This document shows positions 27,356-35,998 of a stretch of 64,000 bases of DNA, piece by piece. Within the stretch, counting starts at the first letter, position 1, and every line of letters starts with the position of its first letter. The notes beneath the pieces were generated by a model. The model ran no database searches and was not told the DNA's origin. It saw nothing but the letters and a program-made list of their open reading frames with translations. The stretch is from Thalassomonas sp. RHCl1 (GTDB lineage Bacteria; Pseudomonadota; Gammaproteobacteria; Enterobacterales; Alteromonadaceae), in contig NZ_CANDNZ010000016.1 of NCBI RefSeq assembly GCF_947387555.1, positions 81,821-145,820 on the forward strand, in the 5' to 3' direction. A program made the translations under genes and the position numbers.

Positions 27356-27636
27356 CGCTTTTCCCTATCCCTTTCTTGTTCCTGTGCCGGTTGCTGGTAT
27401 TCAACAAAACGCAAGACGCCGACAATGCTGACAAAATTCAGCAAAGCGTAAAGCATGGCAATATCGAGAAAATAGGAGTGCCCGGATAAAAATCCCAGCA
27501 CAGCAATGAGTAACACGGTTTTAGTACCAAACAGGTTAGCCGCCAAAATCCGGTCATAAAGGCTCGGCCCGATATAAGCGCGCAACAGGGCAAGAAACAT
27601 AATAATAAAAATGGCCAGGATAGACGCCAACAACAT
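27352..27636 (-). CDS. mnhF: Na+/H+ antiporter subunit F (MnhF/MrpF)
   Basis: 94 residues, three membrane segments, with RAYIGPSLYDRILAANLFGTK and FLDIAMLYALLNFVSIVGVLRF, the conserved P-x-x-x-D-R-I-L and D-I-A-x-x-Y-A-L-L-x-F blocks of MrpF. The ATG overlaps the mnhE stop by one base. Arg-rich C-terminus. Confidence 0.92.
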   Translation of the reverse strand: MLLASILAIFIIMFLALLRAYIGPSLYDRILAANLFGTKTVLLIAVLGFLSGHSYFLDIAMLYALLNFVSIVGVLRFVEYQQPAQEQERDREKR

Positions 27637-28106
27637 TAGCTTTCCAGCTCTTTGATACGCTTGGCCATTTCACCGTTTAATAACGCCTCGGCCAACTCCC
27701 GGGTAAGGGCATGCACCTGAATCGAGTCCCGATCAAGGTGCAGGCTTAAGGTGCCGGGGGTTAAAGTAATTGAGTTGGCAAAAATAACCTTACTAAGATC
27801 GTCTTTAAAATCAAGCGGAATGGTGATGATGGTCGGACTTAAGGCTTTTTCTCCCCGAAAGATTAACTTCAACACATAAAAGCTACTGTAAACAATTTCT
27901 TTGAGCAGCCAGGCATAGAAGGGAACAATGCGGCTGAACAGGTGCAGGGGTAATGACTCCCGGTCAAGCAAACGCATACGCCGGGTAATGAGCAACACCA
28001 GCATAATCGACACAAAGCCCAGGAAAAACAGTAACCCGGTATGAATCTCTGAATTAGATGCCCAAAAAGCGAGCAATAGCAAAAATAAACTAAAGGTATA
28101 ACGCAT
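27636..28106 (-). CDS. mnhE: Na+/H+ antiporter subunit E (MnhE/MrpE)
   Basis: 156 residues. Two or three N-terminal membrane segments are followed by a cytoplasmic domain with FANSITLTPGTLSLHLDRDS, the MrpE signature. It is the first antiporter gene of the leftward operon and lies 56 bases after the universal stress protein gene, with which it may share a promoter. Confidence 0.92.
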   Translation of the reverse strand: MRYTFSLFLLLLAFWASNSEIHTGLLFFLGFVSIMLVLLITRRMRLLDRESLPLHLFSRIVPFYAWLLKEIVYSSFYVLKLIFRGEKALSPTIITIPLDFKDDLSKVIFANSITLTPGTLSLHLDRDSIQVHALTRELAEALLNGEMAKRIKELES

Positions 28107-28162
28107 AAAGTTATTCTCTATGTGATCTGTCGGCTGTTAGCCGATCGATAAAACAACCGGCT

Positions 28163-29023
28163 TTAATCTTGTTCCAGCTTGACCACCAAACAATCGGCGC
28201 GCAGATTATGCAGGACTTTTTCTGTGGTATTACCGTGAAAATAACTACTGATCCCATGATGACCCATACAGCCCATGATCACCAAGTCACAGTGTAACTC
28301 TCCGGCTAGATGGGGAATGGTTTTTTCCGGAGGTCCCGAGCCGATATGCCCGGGAACTGTATCCATCTCAAACTCGGCCAATAACGCAGCCATTTTCTCT
28401 TTTGCTTTTGGGGATTTTTTCTGCTCGATTTCGTGCCTGTCCACCAGCTCTAACTCCAGCAAAGGTTTGGCAATGGGAATACTGTATGCGGCATGTAGCT
28501 GATGATCATAAGCTAATGACCAGAAATTTCCCCAGCCCAGTACCGACTTGTTCAGTTGCTGGTGCTGACTTTCATCGGTTGATAAATCCAGGGACAATAA
28601 AATATTGGCCTCAGGTTTCCATTTGATATGAGAGGCGATCAAAATAGGACAGGATAATTGGCGCAGCAACTGCCAGTCGGTCGGGGTATGAAACAGGGAC
28701 TCAGTGCGGTGACGGGTTTTAACCACAAGGTCTACGTTTTTTTGCCGGCAATGTTCGAGCACCCAGTCGGCAATATTATCGCTGTTAACCACTTTACTGG
28801 TGATCTCACTAACATCCTGAAAAATTTTTTGAATATTATTCGCCAGTAACTCTCTGGCTTGATCCATTTGCTGTGCAACAGTAAATTGTGAGTCATCTCC
28901 ACAATGAATGAATTTAATGATTTCCAATCTGGTACCTATTGGCAGGCTGAGATCATAAGCCTTTTCCAATGCAAAGGTTTCATCATCTTTGATATCCGCA
29001 ATCACTAAAACATTCTTCACCAT
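28163..29023 (-). CDS. Tandem universal stress protein (UspA family)
   Basis: 286 residues from the ATG at 29023 with GGAG eight bases upstream; further in-frame ATGs at 29050 and 29071 are less well placed. Two Usp domains, about 1-135 and 140-286. The second ends with DLVIMGCMGHHGISSYFHGNTTEKVLHN, which matches the nucleotide-binding G-x2-G-x9-G-(S/T) motif in spirit, while the first lacks it. Similar to E. coli UspE in layout. It stands just upstream of the antiporter operon in the same direction, which suggests a shared response to salt, pH or energy stress. Confidence 0.88.
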   Translation of the reverse strand: MVKNVLVIADIKDDETFALEKAYDLSLPIGTRLEIIKFIHCGDDSQFTVAQQMDQARELLANNIQKIFQDVSEITSKVVNSDNIADWVLEHCRQKNVDLVVKTRHRTESLFHTPTDWQLLRQLSCPILIASHIKWKPEANILLSLDLSTDESQHQQLNKSVLGWGNFWSLAYDHQLHAAYSIPIAKPLLELELVDRHEIEQKKSPKAKEKMAALLAEFEMDTVPGHIGSGPPEKTIPHLAGELHCDLVIMGCMGHHGISSYFHGNTTEKVLHNLRADCLVVKLEQD

Positions 29024-29071
29024 GGCTTTACTCCAGTTATGAAGGGACATCACTCTGAGTTTGTTACTCAA

Positions 29072-29646
29072 TCCGTCGATGCATAAACTAAAAGCTAATT
29101 GAACGTCCGATCCGATAAATCGTTAACTATAGAGTATAGATTATGGGGAGAATATTGGCATTTGAGCTCGATGAACAAGCACAACACAAAGGTAACCACC
29201 TGCCTTTAAAGGCATTTTCAACCATTGCGCGGATAGAAAATACCATGCCAGCGATGATGATGTTTCATTGCTTAGCTGACTAAGCGACAAGGCAAAGGCC
29301 GATACGGCAAAAGTCATTCAGGATAATGCAGATAAAATTTTGAACAAAAATCACTCAACTCAGGTTCTAAGAACGTCAGTTTTCCTTGGTAATCACACTC
29401 ACTTAAGAAATATGCCAACATTACGTTTTAAAAAGACAGAAAGAGATATCGTCAATTCAGGAGACTTACATGACAGAACATGTGCCTGTAACAGAAATTA
29501 GAGGATCTGGTAGATCTCAGACTAGCGACAAGTTCCTCTTTTTACAGCAGCCAAACGACAGTGCCGCCATCAAGTTTTAATAGCGGCATCTTTATTTCTT
29601 GACCAGGTACATAGCACTTTAAGCTTAATTCAGCAGATTCATCGGT
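29072..29646. other. 575-base region with only one doubtful small ORF
   Basis: It separates the Usp/antiporter operon from the gene ending at 29647. No tRNA, terminator or long ORF was found; the only coding signal is the 36-codon ORF at 29470-29580. Confidence 0.4.
29470..29580 (+). CDS. Possible 36-residue small protein
   Basis: A small ORF with a well-placed ribosome-binding site (TCAGGAG, six bases before the ATG). The peptide begins MTEHVPVTEIRGSGRSQTS and ends NDSAAIKF. It is hydrophilic, lacks cysteines and a membrane segment, and resembles nothing recognised. The ATG is in an otherwise empty region facing the convergent gene at 29647-30210. Support is limited to the Shine-Dalgarno and codon flow, so it may be chance. 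Confidence 0.3.
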   Translation: MTEHVPVTEIRGSGRSQTSDKFLFLQQPNDSAAIKF

Positions 29647-30210
29647 TTAATCACCGGATGGAAAAAAGCGAATACGAAACACCACGACTTCGCCAGAAGA
29701 GGCACTCATCAGCTTCTCTGCCTCATCATTCCATAGGTGAAGTCTCATCATTTTACCGCAATAGGTTTGTTTCGGGCTGTCTTCTGCTGCCGGAATTTCC
29801 AATAACGGGTTTGTCTCCAGGGGATTGTCCTCTGTGATGGTCAGTGCATAGTCCGTCTGTGCTTCCAATATAACAACCTGCTCCGACGGCTTGAAAAAAT
29901 TGCCGTCGGTAAGAAATTCCATCGCATCATCACGCAGGGGTTTTGCCTCAATGAAACGCGGATCATGATGAAATTTGTCGAAGCTTTCCGTATTTGGGAT
30001 CTGGGTTAGTGCCCCTTGTTCCGGCACCATGCCAGGGTTGTTGGTGGCAAGCACGGCAAAAGAGCGCAGAGATTGGATGCCACATTCTTCCAGTACAGGT
30101 GCGACGATAGGGAAATACTCCCCGAATACCTGCATTTCTTTGCCTTTAATCACTTTTCCAAAAGCAAAATCAAGCAAGGTGTCAGATTTTAATGTTAATT
30201 CAAGAGTCAT
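29647..30210 (-). CDS. Hypothetical protein, possible dimeric alpha/beta-barrel (DUF1330-like), divergent from TetR
   Basis: 187 residues, cytoplasmic. The segment FAVLATNNPGMVPEQGALTQ with NTESFDKFHHDPRFIEAKP resembles the ferredoxin-like DUF1330/NIPSNAP fold, where a short chain catches a small substrate, but the match is by eye and weak. Transcribed away from the TetR gene at 30360, so it is probably the regulator's target. Function unknown; detoxification or small-molecule metabolism is only a guess. Confidence 0.6.
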   Translation of the reverse strand: MTLELTLKSDTLLDFAFGKVIKGKEMQVFGEYFPIVAPVLEECGIQSLRSFAVLATNNPGMVPEQGALTQIPNTESFDKFHHDPRFIEAKPLRDDAMEFLTDGNFFKPSEQVVILEAQTDYALTITEDNPLETNPLLEIPAAEDSPKQTYCGKMMRLHLWNDEAEKLMSASSGEVVVFRIRFFPSGD

Positions 30211-30264
30211 TCGTTTTCTCCAATGTTTTTCATAAACGGTGAGCCGGCATTGTGGAACCTTTAA

Positions 30265-30314
30265 TTCCGGAAGTCAACATTTCCATATAACAATTTCGGA
30301 ATTATATATTTCCG
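30265..30314. promoter_or_regulatory. Candidate TetR operators in the divergent promoter
   Basis: Two symmetric sites lie between the divergent genes: the 8-bp palindrome TTCCGGAA at 30265-30272, and CGGAA (30297-30301) paired with TTCCG (30310-30314) across 8 bases of alternating AT. Shared half-sites and the location fit autoregulation by the TetR protein; binding is not shown. Confidence 0.4.
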
Positions 30315-30359
30315 CAATAGACGTTTACCCTATGAAGAAATATCTGTTAAGATCGCGCC

Positions 30360-30941
30360 ATGACACAAAAGACACCCAGACGCCCCGATAATACCAGGGG
30401 CCGAAAGCGCGATACGACCCGTACCGATGCCATACTCAAAGCAGCGGCTTCGTTACTGTTAGAGGTCGGCTTTGACCGATTCCGCATCCAGGATGTAGCA
30501 ACCCGTGCCGGTTCAGGCACTGGTGCAATTTATCGGCGCTGGCCTACGAAAGAATCACTTATCATCGAAGCAATCAGGAACATGCCCGTGCCCGAGGCAC
30601 CGGTAACTGATGATCCTGTGGCAGACTTACGGGCAATTGTTGCTCCCAGGTGCATCAGCTCAGCGGAAAAACCTGATCTGGTGCCGGGCCTTATTTCAGC
30701 AATGCGCTCCGATGTGGGTATCGAAAAAGTCGTCAAGGAAGGTTATAGCCACGAATATATGCGAAATGCCATCGCACGCATAATCGGCGACGATCACCCA
30801 CACCTTGATCTGCTTAGCGAGCTCACGCCGGCAATAACACTGCTGAGATCTTCATTCACTCCTGAGTCGATCGACCCTCAAGCTATGACAGACGAGATCA
30901 TTTCACTCATTCAATCCGTAGCCAAAGACACCTCGTCTTAG
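30360..30941 (+). CDS. TetR/AcrR-family transcriptional regulator
   Basis: 193 residues. An Arg-rich leader (TPRRPDNTRGRKRDTTRTD) precedes the TetR helix-turn-helix: AILKAAASLLLEVGFDRFRI, then VATRAGSGTGAIYRRWPTKESLI. The C-terminal ligand domain is not recognisable. It probably represses the divergent gene ending at 29647 and itself; ligand unknown. A terminator-like hairpin follows about 200 bases downstream. Confidence 0.88.
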   Translation: MTQKTPRRPDNTRGRKRDTTRTDAILKAAASLLLEVGFDRFRIQDVATRAGSGTGAIYRRWPTKESLIIEAIRNMPVPEAPVTDDPVADLRAIVAPRCISSAEKPDLVPGLISAMRSDVGIEKVVKEGYSHEYMRNAIARIIGDDHPHLDLLSELTPAITLLRSSFTPESIDPQAMTDEIISLIQSVAKDTSS

Positions 30942-31139
30942 CCGATCAGCAAAATATATGGGCAGCGATGAGGTATTCACATTCGGGCATGGTAAATCAG
31001 GAGGCACTTCAAAAGAAAAGGGTGCAACCGGCGATAACTTTAGCCCAATGATACAAGGGCTACGATAAAATGGTTAACTCTGTAAAGCTGCGTGCAAGTT
31101 ATCAACACGGTTGAATTGGCTAACGCACAGCGGATAAAC

Positions 31140-31168
31140 ACGGGCTTCCCTGTTATCAGCCCGTTTTT
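31140..31168 (+). terminator. Terminator-like hairpin reading rightward
   Basis: ACGGGCT (31140-31146) pairs with AGCCCGT (31158-31164), followed by TTTT. The hairpin overlaps the last codons of the convergent nitrilase-fold gene and would stop transcription coming from the TetR gene. Confidence 0.55.
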
Positions 31169-32886
31169 ACGGCCATAAGTTTATTCGCGGCGGCAAGAGG
31201 GTGAAGCAAAGCTTTGGTGATCTTGCCATGCTGATGCCTAACAACAGGTTGATTGACATAACCATCAAACTTTCGGGATTTCCACGGCGTAAATAAAGTG
31301 AAATCCGTGGTTAGATTGGCAATAAAGCCGGTAGATTTTTTAGCTGTTATCCGGGCATTATGCTTGCCAGATGAGTCCTGGGCAAAGTTTTTCTCGCGAC
31401 TGGCGGCAAGGATACAAATCCTGTTTTCAGCAGCGCGAGCCAACAGGCTATAGTCAACCTCGCCAGCTTCCTGGATATCAAAAGGCAGCAATAACACGTG
31501 AATGTTATTTAACGCCGCCACTTGGACCATTTCAGGCATATTCGCGTCATCTGCCGTCAACATCGCCACATTAATATTGCCTTGCTCTAAGGGCAGCTGG
31601 ATAATATTTAACTTATCCCCCAAAGGCGTCCATCGATATCGTTGGCAAAAATGCAATTGCTGTTGGGCGGCCAACAGGCCATGTTCACTGATTAATACCG
31701 CCTGATGCATATCATCAATGACCAAACTGGTGCATACGTATTGAAAGGGCCTTAGCTTGGCGCTAATTTGCTCGATTAACTGCCGGCTCAGGTATGCTAA
31801 CTGAGTGCGTTGTTTTACATCATGGGTGATTTCTTTATCGCCAAGGAAAAATAACTCCGGTAGTTGAATAATGTCACTGAGATTATTTTCAATATAATGA
31901 CAAACATCTTCAATGGCTTGCTCATAAGTTTTATAGGTCGCAAATAGTGCCGCATTAACACTTGCCGGGACATTGCTGTTAATGTCATCACTTACCCGGG
32001 ATTTAGACGATTGTTTTAACGCTTGGTAAAGCTCAGGGCGGCGTTGCTGAAAAAGTTCGCTGCCATCGGGGCGGCGCTTGTCTTCAGCCAGGATCACATC
32101 TATATCAGCAAAAGCAAAGCCTTCTTCATTGTGCGCAATTGTTGCTAATATTTTGCCGTCAGCAGAGACGATTTGGCTTTTACCGCCGCCAAAAAGAAAT
32201 TTTTCGGGAATAAAGTATTGCTCAGAAAAAGCGCTCATATGTTCCGGGGGAATAAGCGGACCGACTTTATTTGCCGCTGCTAAAAAAACCTTGTTTTCAC
32301 ACGCCCGGGCAGGGCCATGCAAACCGGCCTGGTCGCGTGCAAATGTGCTCAGGGAATGACAGAGCAACTGCGCCCCTGTTAAGGCCAGTTCACGCGGTGC
32401 TTCAAAGGTCATCCCTTCATAACCGCTGAATAAGCCTAGATTTCCAAACGGTGTTGCGGTAACTTCAGAGACTTTATTGCCGGGAATAAAAAAATCATGT
32501 TCATGACCGAACAAGGTTTGCTTATCGGCTTGGAGCATGAGCTTGCCCAGCGGTGAAAATAAACACGAGGTCACACTGATATTTGACCTGACCCTGGGAT
32601 CTTGATGTTCACGTGACGGGTCTCGTCTTAACGTAACATTGAGCACTATATAACAATCATGTTTTTTAGCTTGCTCACCTATGCGCTGTAGAAACATACC
32701 GTCCGTTGTTAAGGCTGCATGCCATGCCTGGTTATGATCGACGTACCAGGAAAGGCTATTGCAAAACTCCGGAAGCACGATGAGATCAGGCTTGCACATG
32801 GCCGCCTCATCCACGACACGAATGCAGGTTTCCAGGTTCTCTTGAACATTTAAACTGGTGGCAAACTGACAGACAGCAACACGCAT
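31156..32886 (-). CDS. Tandem nitrilase-fold protein lacking both catalytic cysteines
   Basis: 576 residues formed of two carbon-nitrogen-hydrolase-like halves. Half 1 (about 1-280) has the family Glu in LIVLPEFCNS and the Lys in LMLQADKQTLFG, but the position of the catalytic Cys reads GLFSGYEGMTFE where active enzymes have ICYD. Half 2 (about 305-576) has the Glu in IIQLPELFFL, but the Lys region reads LHFCQRYRW and the Cys region NVAMLTADDANMPE. The E-K-C triad is therefore incomplete in both halves. It could be a non-catalytic ligand binder or use another chemistry. It stands alone, with a 93-bp palindrome just upstream. Confidence 0.75.
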   Translation of the reverse strand: MRVAVCQFATSLNVQENLETCIRVVDEAAMCKPDLIVLPEFCNSLSWYVDHNQAWHAALTTDGMFLQRIGEQAKKHDCYIVLNVTLRRDPSREHQDPRVRSNISVTSCLFSPLGKLMLQADKQTLFGHEHDFFIPGNKVSEVTATPFGNLGLFSGYEGMTFEAPRELALTGAQLLCHSLSTFARDQAGLHGPARACENKVFLAAANKVGPLIPPEHMSAFSEQYFIPEKFLFGGGKSQIVSADGKILATIAHNEEGFAFADIDVILAEDKRRPDGSELFQQRRPELYQALKQSSKSRVSDDINSNVPASVNAALFATYKTYEQAIEDVCHYIENNLSDIIQLPELFFLGDKEITHDVKQRTQLAYLSRQLIEQISAKLRPFQYVCTSLVIDDMHQAVLISEHGLLAAQQQLHFCQRYRWTPLGDKLNIIQLPLEQGNINVAMLTADDANMPEMVQVAALNNIHVLLLPFDIQEAGEVDYSLLARAAENRICILAASREKNFAQDSSGKHNARITAKKSTGFIANLTTDFTLFTPWKSRKFDGYVNQPVVRHQHGKITKALLHPLAAANKLMAVKTG

Positions 32887-32947
32887 GATTTAATTTCCAT
32901 TTGGCCGATCATTAGTTGGATTTGGGCATGTTAACGCACGAGATGTT

Positions 32948-33040
32948 ATCAAGTTTTTATTACCGTAAAGTGCTTCTCTGGGGCTATCTATGCTCCAAAG
33001 GTTATGCAAATAAAGCGCTTGCTGGCAATAAAAACTTGAT
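32948..33040. repeat. 93-bp interrupted palindrome, MITE-like or hairpin element
   Basis: The 14-bp arm ATCAAGTTTTTATT (32948-32961) recurs as an exact reverse complement at 33027-33040. Pairing continues imperfectly inwards through GCTT/AAGC and TGGGGC/GCTCCA, so the whole segment can fold into one long hairpin. It lies upstream of the nitrilase-fold gene. A small non-autonomous element or a structured RNA would both fit. Confidence 0.6.
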
Positions 33041-33118
33041 GGTTATACAGTCACCCCCAAAATTAAGCCGCTAAAAATAACAGATTTTCAGCGTTTTAAC
33101 GAGCTAAAATCCCCCCTG

Positions 33119-33319
33119 ATGAGGATATATCTGCTATACGGCAGCTTTCATCATTTGAACTCAAGGTTCATAATGGTCATTGATTGCGCTGATCCCGTAT
33201 CTAAAAAAAGAGTAGATAAGTATAAAAAGCCGGATGACGTATTTAACCATTCAAAAGGCTATGATTGGGTAGATTTAAAGACAATAGGAGAATGGTTAAG
33301 GCATAACTTCAAGGAGTAA
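33119..33319 (+). CDS. Doubtful small hypothetical protein
   Basis: 66 codons from the ATG at 33119, or 48 from the ATG at 33173 (VIDCADPVSKKRVDKY...), which has AAGG nearby. The C-terminal part, KGYDWVDLKTIGEWLRHNFKE, looks protein-like and helical. No family recognised. It may be a remnant of a longer gene. Confidence 0.3.
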   Translation: MRIYLLYGSFHHLNSRFIMVIDCADPVSKKRVDKYKKPDDVFNHSKGYDWVDLKTIGEWLRHNFKE

Positions 33320-33487
33320 AGGGCACGTCGACAATAACTAAACCTGTTTGGCTGGTGTAAAAAATTATGAGTACCCTGCCAAAGAGGGTGCCCATAAATA
33401 TGGGTCATCGATCCTTGTAAACCTGTGTGTTTCACTGTCAAAATTCAGATGTGACTTTTAATAGAGGTGAAACCTCTGTCCGTAAGC

Positions 33488-35386
33488 TTAACCAGGCATA
33501 TTCTTCAACACATTTTTCAGTGACGTCATAATCCGAGACAATACCGAACTTAAAAACTCCATCGCCTCGTTATGTCGGGTTAATAACTGGTTGGCATCAA
33601 CGCTTACCATAGTGCCGCGGTTTTCCAGGCTAACCTGGTAATTGGTGATGTCGGTGTAAAGCGTGGTTAGCTCTTCATCAGACAAGGTTTGATCGCCGTC
33701 ACTGTCATAGTCGTTCTTCCAGTCGATATAGGCGGTATGATCGTTGTCCTCCGGGCTGGCAACATCTGAGCTGACAATCCAGGCGTAAAATTTGCCGAAC
33801 TCCTCTATGTTGTCTGAGCTTGCCAAGTGCACTCCTTTCTTGTCTTCCCGTTCAAATTTACCTATCCATTCCTGCCATTTACGGGCTTCTTCGAGCATTT
33901 TGTTCATGTCGCTCAGTTCATCGGCGGCGTCCCGGTATTGTTTCTCTTTTACCGTCGAGTATTGGCGATGGCTTTGCATAAAGCGGTCTTTCATCAAATA
34001 ATGCTCGTTGATTTCATCTATTGTCTTTTGTATTGAGGCTTTAAAAGCATTGATATCATTATCTATATTGGTAAATTCCCAGTTTAAAAGGCCGCTATTA
34101 CCATCATTGTAAATAGGATGATTTGGTAGAGCAGCATCAGGAGCTGCTGGTTTGAAATATTGCTTTGTGGGATCAACGGCGCGTATCCAGGTGGTAAATT
34201 CATGCCAGGTATTTTGATCTACCGTTGAATGAAAACCGCCATTGTTACTATCTGCAATCTTTTTTTGCCACTGCTCAGCCCCTTCCAATAATAATTTATA
34301 GGGGGCAACGCCGCCTTCCCACAGGTCCTGACTAAGATGAAGCTGATTGTCGGGGTGGCTGACATTGTAATTGTATTCCAGTTGAATAAGATCTAAGCCA
34401 GTCATGCTTTTGGCATCGGCTTCGGCTGCCAGGGCGGTGGAATTATTGAAAGCTTCGGGAATTAGATTGCGGTATAAGTTGCGGTAAGGATCCTGAGCAC
34501 TGGCGGGGGTAAAGTCCTCACGAATTTTTCCGCTGCCGATATCGCCATTGTATTTTTTATACAGGTATTCAAAGATGCTGTCGCCCATTTGCGCTTTGCT
34601 CGGCACTTTTGTCCCGTTGCTGCCATTGGAAAATGAGAAAGCGGCGCGTAAAATCTCGTCGTAATCCAAAGAAATGTTAACGGCCACTGAAATGTCGGTA
34701 TCGTTATAGCCAACAAGTTTTGCTTGTTTGTTCTTAAAAACCTCTCCGTAGTATATGCTGTCGGCATTGTCTTCTTTGACCGCCTTGTCAGAAGCCACTT
34801 GCTTGTTTACTTCAAAAATATGCGATTTTCCGTCAGCCAATGTCAGTCCGTTTTCATCATATATTTTGATGATGTTATCGATCAGCTGGTCTGCTTCTGC
34901 TTCTGTGTTGATGCCGGCCCGGGCCAATAATGCCTGTGCCGAGTCTATGTCATCGACGCCGTAATGGTTGTTGTTGTTAATTTTGGTGGTGATTTCAGCG
35001 CCACCGTTTTTGACAAGATCGTGATAGGCATCGCGTAAATAATCCTCGTTATCATAATCCCAGGGGGTGATATTCGAGCGTCGGGTGGCTATTTCAAACT
35101 CATACTGATCGTTGTGCTCCCATTCGCTGCGCTGATCGCTTGTTAAACCGTCAAATTCTGACAAGGTTGATTGCCATGTTTTGGTTAAATATTCGTCCAG
35201 GGTATAAGTTGTCGTCCCGTTTGCATCGTAACCAGTTAAATCCCGGTGCAGATCAGCGGAAGTAAGCAGTTTGAGATCGGTTAAGTCATTAAAAACCCCA
35301 TAGCTGGTGGCCTTTTCTACCTCTCCTTCGGTTTCGATATTCTTCGAATCCAGGTTGGTGAATAACTTGTCGGTAATAAATGGCAT
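33488..35386 (-). CDS. Large T3SS-associated protein with tip-like C-terminus and EF-hand, paralogue 2
   Basis: 632 residues, no signal peptide. It is homologous along its whole length to the 700-residue protein at 35999-38101 (both open MPxITDxLFxNLD and share the FMQSHR...RKWQEWIGKFER region). The C-terminal about 50 residues (SVDANQLLTRHNEAMEFLSSVLSRIM...) form an amphipathic coil like those of needle-tip proteins, but the protein is about twice the length of LcrV or IpaD. Residues 561-572 (DSDGDQTLSDEE) form a near-canonical EF-hand loop, preceded by FYAWIVSSDV, with a degenerate copy near 400-450. A conserved 90-bp element lies 322 bases upstream. Likely a T3SS-secreted tip or surface protein; the tip role is inferred. 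Confidence 0.75.
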   Translation of the reverse strand: MPFITDKLFTNLDSKNIETEGEVEKATSYGVFNDLTDLKLLTSADLHRDLTGYDANGTTTYTLDEYLTKTWQSTLSEFDGLTSDQRSEWEHNDQYEFEIATRRSNITPWDYDNEDYLRDAYHDLVKNGGAEITTKINNNNHYGVDDIDSAQALLARAGINTEAEADQLIDNIIKIYDENGLTLADGKSHIFEVNKQVASDKAVKEDNADSIYYGEVFKNKQAKLVGYNDTDISVAVNISLDYDEILRAAFSFSNGSNGTKVPSKAQMGDSIFEYLYKKYNGDIGSGKIREDFTPASAQDPYRNLYRNLIPEAFNNSTALAAEADAKSMTGLDLIQLEYNYNVSHPDNQLHLSQDLWEGGVAPYKLLLEGAEQWQKKIADSNNGGFHSTVDQNTWHEFTTWIRAVDPTKQYFKPAAPDAALPNHPIYNDGNSGLLNWEFTNIDNDINAFKASIQKTIDEINEHYLMKDRFMQSHRQYSTVKEKQYRDAADELSDMNKMLEEARKWQEWIGKFEREDKKGVHLASSDNIEEFGKFYAWIVSSDVASPEDNDHTAYIDWKNDYDSDGDQTLSDEELTTLYTDITNYQVSLENRGTMVSVDANQLLTRHNEAMEFLSSVLSRIMTSLKNVLKNMPG

Positions 35387-35708
35387 TTTTTACTGCTCCT
35401 GTGAGAGTAAGGGTTAAGCGTCAGCCCGGTTTTCACGGCTGGCGGTATCTTGTTAATTGGTCTAGCCGTAATTTCGGCGCCAGCTGAACTTATGTGCGAA
35501 TTCAATGTTGCCAGTGCCCTGGAGTCTTTCAGCAAGATTTCCTGAAAAAGTGCAACCCCATAGATTCACACGTGAAATCCTCAATGGGGCGGGCTGGCTT
35601 TCGTGATTAGCTGCCCGGGAGCATATTCAGTTATGCTGTTAACTTTATTTTCCTGTCATCAAGCGCTCACTGGGCAATACCGGTTATGGCGTCGACCATT
35701 GAACTTTT

Positions 35709-35798
35709 GTTTATCAGCTAACTTGGTTAAAGCTTGTGCTTAATGGGAGACAGGTAAGCTCAAACTGTTTTTACTTTTCGCTACTTTTTCTTCGATTC
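35709..35798 (-). promoter_or_regulatory. 90-bp duplicated T3SS upstream element, copy A
   Basis: Aligns without gaps to 41131-41220 at 70 of 90 positions counted by eye. The best-conserved part on the plus strand is AAACTGTTTTTACTTTT followed by GCT, CTTTTT and TTCGATTC. It lies upstream of the leftward 632-residue gene. Most likely a promoter with activator site shared by T3SS operons. Confidence 0.65.
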
Positions 35799-35926
35799 CC
35801 CACTTTCATTTCCTCTTTTTTGCGTATTGCATAAAAGAAACGCCGGACTTTTCTGGTTGTCCATGGCGAGCGGAAGTGTTGTTATCTTAGGAGTTATTGG
35901 TTGGTGGAGGACTGATTTGGGCTTTA

Positions 35927-35970
35927 AACGCTCTAACACACTGAATTTAACTTCAGTGTATTAGAGCGTT
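35927..35970. terminator. Strong hairpin after the 700-residue gene
   Basis: A 19-bp stem with one mismatch (35927-35945 with 35952-35970, loop of six bases) follows the leftward stop at 35999 by about 30 bases. Short T-runs flank both sides, so it can serve as a terminator for the sctF-K operon and insulate the next gene. Confidence 0.7.
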
Positions 35971-35998
35971 TTCCATTTCAAAGGATTAATGCCTGGCT

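Larger units (their letters stand above)
35387..35998. other. 612-base gap between the two large paralogues
   Basis: No ORF of note. It contains the 90-bp duplicated element (35709-35798) and a long hairpin (35927-35970). The rest probably includes the leftward promoter and 5' leader of the 632-residue gene. Confidence 0.5.
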
